Shown: positions 6,770 to 8,968 of the stretch, in pieces
How positions within the stretch are numbered: the stretch's first letter is position 1
Layout of the letters: the number at the start of each line of letters is the position of its first letter
NCBI GenBank assembly: GCA_031378715.1
Contig: JANNEN010000116.1
Span: 1 to 8,968 of the forward strand
Reading direction: 5' to 3'
Source of the DNA: Emticicia sp031378715
GTDB taxonomy: Bacteria > Bacteroidota > Bacteroidia > Cytophagales > Spirosomataceae
DNA length: 8,968 bases
The notes under the pieces: model-generated
The model's input: only the letters and a program-made list of their open reading frames with translations
What the model was told of the DNA's origin: nothing
Databases searched by the model: none
Position numbers and translations under genes: made by a program

Positions 6770-7753
6770 TTACAAATTCTGCCAAATCAAGTCTTTCAAT
6801 TCGTCGATACCTTGAGTACTTACTGCCGAGAAAAACACAAACGGTAAATCCTCGGGAATTTTGGCTGTAATTTTCTTTAACTGCTTTTCGTCAATCAAAT
6901 CAATTTTTGAAATGCCGAGAACTCTCTTCTTGTCAAGCAACTCTGGGTTAAATAATTTTAGTTCTTTGAGTAGGGTTTTGTACTCTTTCATTGGGTTTTC
7001 AGCATCGGCCGAAACGACAAACAGCAAGATTGAGTTTCGTTCGATGTGTCTTAGGAAGCGTAGCCCAAGACCTTTTCCTTCGGAAGCACCTTCGATAATT
7101 CCAGGAATATCCGCCATGACGAACGATCTGAAACCACGGTAGGAAACCACACCAAGGTTTGGGGTAAGGGTTGTAAAAGGGTAGTCGGCAATTTCGGGTT
7201 TAGCGGCCGATACTACGGAAAGCAGCGTTGATTTTCCAGCATTTGGGAAGCCTACAAGGCCCACATCTGCCAGTACTTTTAATTCTAATATTATCCACAA
7301 TTCTTGGCCAGCATCGCCAGTTTGGTGATATTCGGGTGCTTGGTTGGTCGAATTTCTAAAATGCCAATTTCCCAAACCGCCTCTACCGCCCGAAAGCATG
7401 ATTATCTGCTGGCCGTCTTCGGTTACTTCGCCAATAATTTCGCCTGTTTCGGCATCACGGGCAATCGTACCGAGGGGAACTTCAATAAACTCGTCTTCTC
7501 CCTGTCGGCCTGAGCGTTTTGCTCCTTCGCCCGACATGCCGTGCTGGGCTTTTATGTGTTTTTGGTATTTTAAATGGAGTAATGTCCAATGCTGAGAATT
7601 TCCACGCAAAACAATGTGTCCGCCTCTACCTCCATCTCCACCGTCAGGACCGCCATTAGGTACGTGTTTTTCACGCCTAAAATGCCTTGATCCGGCCCCT
7701 CCGTTTCCCGAAACACAATTAATTTTTACGTAGTCAATAAAGTTGCTGGTCAT
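6770..7753 (-). CDS. obgE: GTPase Obg/CgtA, ribosome assembly
   Basis: This is a conserved GTPase that binds the 50S subunit and acts in late ribosome assembly and in growth and stress control. Residues 1-158 form the glycine-rich Obg fold (for example GNGGAG 16-21, GGPDGGDGGRGG 34-45, GGRGGLGN 122-129). The G domain follows: P-loop GFPNAGKS (168-175), switch I YPFTTL (191-196), DIPG (215-218), G4 as SKID (282-285) instead of NKxD, and G5 FSA (308-310). The protein ends at 327 aa, so it lacks the C-terminal OCT domain of longer Obg proteins such as those of E. coli and Bacillus. I recall both the short form and an SKxD G4 as common in Bacteroidota. It lies 91 bp downstream of adk, with no clear promoter or terminator in the gap, so cotranscription with adk is plausible. 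Start MTSNFIDYVK is the standard position for the family. Confidence 0.97.
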   Translation of the reverse strand: MTSNFIDYVKINCVSGNGGAGSRHFRREKHVPNGGPDGGDGGRGGHIVLRGNSQHWTLLHLKYQKHIKAQHGMSGEGAKRSGRQGEDEFIEVPLGTIARDAETGEIIGEVTEDGQQIIMLSGGRGGLGNWHFRNSTNQAPEYHQTGDAGQELWIILELKVLADVGLVGFPNAGKSTLLSVVSAAKPEIADYPFTTLTPNLGVVSYRGFRSFVMADIPGIIEGASEGKGLGLRFLRHIERNSILLFVVSADAENPMKEYKTLLKELKLFNPELLDKKRVLGISKIDLIDEKQLKKITAKIPEDLPFVFFSAVSTQGIDELKDLIWQNL

Positions 7754-7844
7754 ATCTCAATTTCAATATATTAATGTACACAATAAGGTTTCATTAACTA
7801 CCAAAGATGATAAAAAACAACCTAAATTACTAATTTTTAACGAA

Positions 7845-8435
7845 CTACACTGCTTTTGTATCACTTTTTATTTCATCAATTGCCGCACAAACCATGCCAA
7901 ATATGGCATCAACTTCTCCGATTCCGTTTATCTTCACTACTTTCTGTTGAGCTTGGTAGTAGGGCAAAACGTGAATGGTTTTTGTAAAATACTCATCAAT
8001 TCGTTTCAAAAGTTTGTCGGCTTCGTCGTCGGCTCGACCGCTCAGTTTTTGGCGTTCAGCAATTCGACTCTGTATTTCGGCTTGGGTCACATCAAGTTGC
8101 AAAACTAAGTCTATTTTTTCGTTTTTTTCTGCTAAAAAGTTATCCAACGTTTCGGCTTGATTAACAGTACGAGGAAACCCATCAAAAATAAAACCCTTCA
8201 CGTCTTGATTTCGTTGTACTTCTTCCTCCAACATATCAATCGTAATCGAGTCAGGTACTAACATTCCATCGGCTAAAATTTGTTTGACCCGCTGCCCAAG
8301 TGCCGTATTTTGACTGATGTGCATTCTAAACATATCACCCGTCGAAATATGAGCCAACTGATACTCGCTAATGATTTTTGCTGATTGCGTGCCTTTACCT
8401 GCTCCTGGCGGGCCGAATATTACTAAATTAAACAT
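7845..8435 (-). CDS. adk: Adenylate kinase, short-lid form
   Basis: This cytoplasmic enzyme converts ATP and AMP reversibly into two ADP and keeps the adenylate pool in balance. The 196-aa protein starts directly with the core strand and P-loop GPPGAGKGTQ (8-17). The AMP-binding part includes HISTGDMFR (29-37) and the conserved FDGFPRT (84-90), with R89. At the lid position, RIAERQKLSGRADDEADKLLKRI (about 124-146) is a short loop without the 30-40 residue lid insertion or any zinc-binding cysteines, as in the small-variant adenylate kinases. R134 and R145 are the likely lid/catalytic arginines. The gene is separated from the upstream TPR-protein gene by a terminator and has a candidate -7 element of its own. 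obgE follows 91 bp downstream. No Shine-Dalgarno sequence is seen before the ATG. Confidence 0.97.
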   Translation of the reverse strand: MFNLVIFGPPGAGKGTQSAKIISEYQLAHISTGDMFRMHISQNTALGQRVKQILADGMLVPDSITIDMLEEEVQRNQDVKGFIFDGFPRTVNQAETLDNFLAEKNEKIDLVLQLDVTQAEIQSRIAERQKLSGRADDEADKLLKRIDEYFTKTIHVLPYYQAQQKVVKINGIGEVDAIFGMVCAAIDEIKSDTKAV

Positions 8436-8510
8436 ATTTTGGTGCTTGACGATAGTCCTAAATAATAGGTTTTTTTAAATAATTAGGTAACAATTAAATA
8501 ATCTGAACGG

Positions 8511-8518
8511 CAAAAATA
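8511..8518 (-). promoter_or_regulatory. Candidate -7 element for adk
   Basis: On the minus strand, TATTTTTG matches TAnnTTTG exactly, 75 bp upstream of the adk start and after the terminator of the preceding gene. No TTTG is found at the right distance for a -33 element (the nearest is 28 bases away), so this is a weaker call than the nuoA promoter. Confidence 0.35.
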
Positions 8519-8573
8519 GAATCATTTTTTAGAAATTACATCTTTTCAAAGAAAAAAATTATTCAAAACCAAC

Positions 8574-8608
8574 AAAAAAGCCTAACTAAATCGTAGTTAG
8601 GCTTTTTT
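8574..8608 (-). terminator. Intrinsic terminator after the TPR-like protein gene
   Basis: A 15-bp perfect stem (8574-8588 with 8594-8608) has the core GCCTAACTA/TAGTTAGGC, a 5-base loop and A/T runs on both flanks. It begins 17 bp past the stop codon of the minus-strand gene to its right. It isolates that gene from adk. Confidence 0.92.
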
Positions 8609-8625
8609 TATTCGCTATTATTTCA

Positions 8626-8968
8626 TTAGTTTTTGGGTATAACTCCTGCCCCACTACCGCCGTTTGGCGTGTTATTGTTGGGTGGAGGCGTGGTGCCAGG
8701 AACGGCAGTCGGTGCTGGTCCAGTAATGCTTTGTAGCACTTGCTGTGCTTTGGCATTGGTTGGGTCGTATTTCAAAGCCATATTCATAAATTCAGTTGCT
8801 TTTACGGTATTTTTTTCAAAAAGTAAGGCCTTATAACCTAAATATCCGTATGCTTCTGAGTAATACTTCTTGTATGATTCCTTAGCTTTGTCGGCCTCGG
8901 TTGATTCACTGATAAATTTCTCATAAGACTGAGCGGCGGCATAAGTGGTATCGGTCGGATTGGCGTAC
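8626..8968 (-). CDS. TPR-like protein, C-terminal 113 residues (runs off right edge)
   Basis: An open frame enters from the right edge and ends at a TAA at 8626-8628. The visible part (YANPTDTTYAAAQSYEKFIS at its start) is helical and rich in Ala, Lys and Tyr. It contains AYGYLGYKALLFEKNTVKAT followed by EFMNMALKYDPTNAKAQQVL (residues 39-78), which has the spacing and the DPTNAKA signature of a tetratricopeptide repeat. The last 30 residues are a low-complexity Pro/Gly/Asn/Thr tail ending GAGVIPKN. TPR proteins of this kind usually mediate protein-protein contacts. The N-terminus is missing, so localisation (signal peptide or membrane anchor) and the number of repeats cannot be judged. It has its own terminator and so is probably not cotranscribed with adk. 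A specific function cannot be assigned. Confidence 0.8.
   Translation of the reverse strand, partial: YANPTDTTYAAAQSYEKFISESTEADKAKESYKKYYSEAYGYLGYKALLFEKNTVKATEFMNMALKYDPTNAKAQQVLQSITGPAPTAVPGTTPPPNNNTPNGGSGAGVIPKN

Noticed and set aside
7824..7836. AAATTA/TAATTT inverted repeat plus T-run after adk as a terminator
   Set aside because: The stem is only six A-T pairs with one base between the arms, too weak to call as an intrinsic terminator.
7743..8108. Plus-strand open frame of 121 codons across the adk end and the adk-obgE gap
   Set aside because: Two thirds of it is antisense to adk and the rest is AT-rich intergenic DNA. It shows no known motif.
8633..8836. Plus-strand open frame rich in Gly, Val and Pro
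   Set aside because: It is antisense to the Pro/Gly-rich tail of the TPR-like protein. The minus frame is open to the window edge and ends just before a terminator.

Overview
The window looks like part of a Bacteroidota chromosome, most likely from the Cytophagales (Spirosomaceae-like). This placement is inferred from several features. Two secreted proteins end in type IX secretion (T9SS) sorting domains. Promoters match the Bacteroidota -33 TTTG / -7 TAnnTTTG pattern, and gene starts lack Shine-Dalgarno sequences. The Obg GTPase is short and has an SKxD motif, and the adenylate kinase has a short lid. All seven genes are on the minus strand, so transcription runs from right to left in the given coordinates.

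From right to left (direction of transcription): the 3' end of a TPR-like protein gene with a strong intrinsic terminator; adk (adenylate kinase); obgE (ribosome-assembly GTPase); two adjacent paralogous genes for large secreted SASA/SGNH-type carbohydrate esterases (903 and 981 aa), the second ending in a very strong terminator; then nuoA and the 5' part of nuoB, the start of a respiratory complex I operon that continues beyond the left edge.

The two esterases are the accessory part of the window. Each has a signal peptide, an N-terminal beta-rich region, a GQSN...WxQGE...DGxH esterase domain, an array of about 73-residue Ig-like modules with one Cys pair each (four modules in one paralog, five in the other), a last variant module and a T9SS type A sorting domain. 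They probably leave the periplasm through T9SS and remove acetyl or similar ester groups from polysaccharides or sialic acids outside the cell. The substrate cannot be read from the sequence. No SusC/D, glycosidase or regulator gene lies beside them in this window. The 903-aa copy has Glu-Ala where the 981-aa copy has the Gly-Gly expected at the oxyanion-hole block, so the two may differ in activity.

The other genes are housekeeping. I found no mobile element, CRISPR array, tRNA or rRNA, and no evidence of an entirely new multi-gene system. The most unusual features are the diverged esterase pair, a perfect 14-bp palindrome inside the predicted promoter of the second esterase, and a heptamer tandem repeat between nuoA and nuoB.
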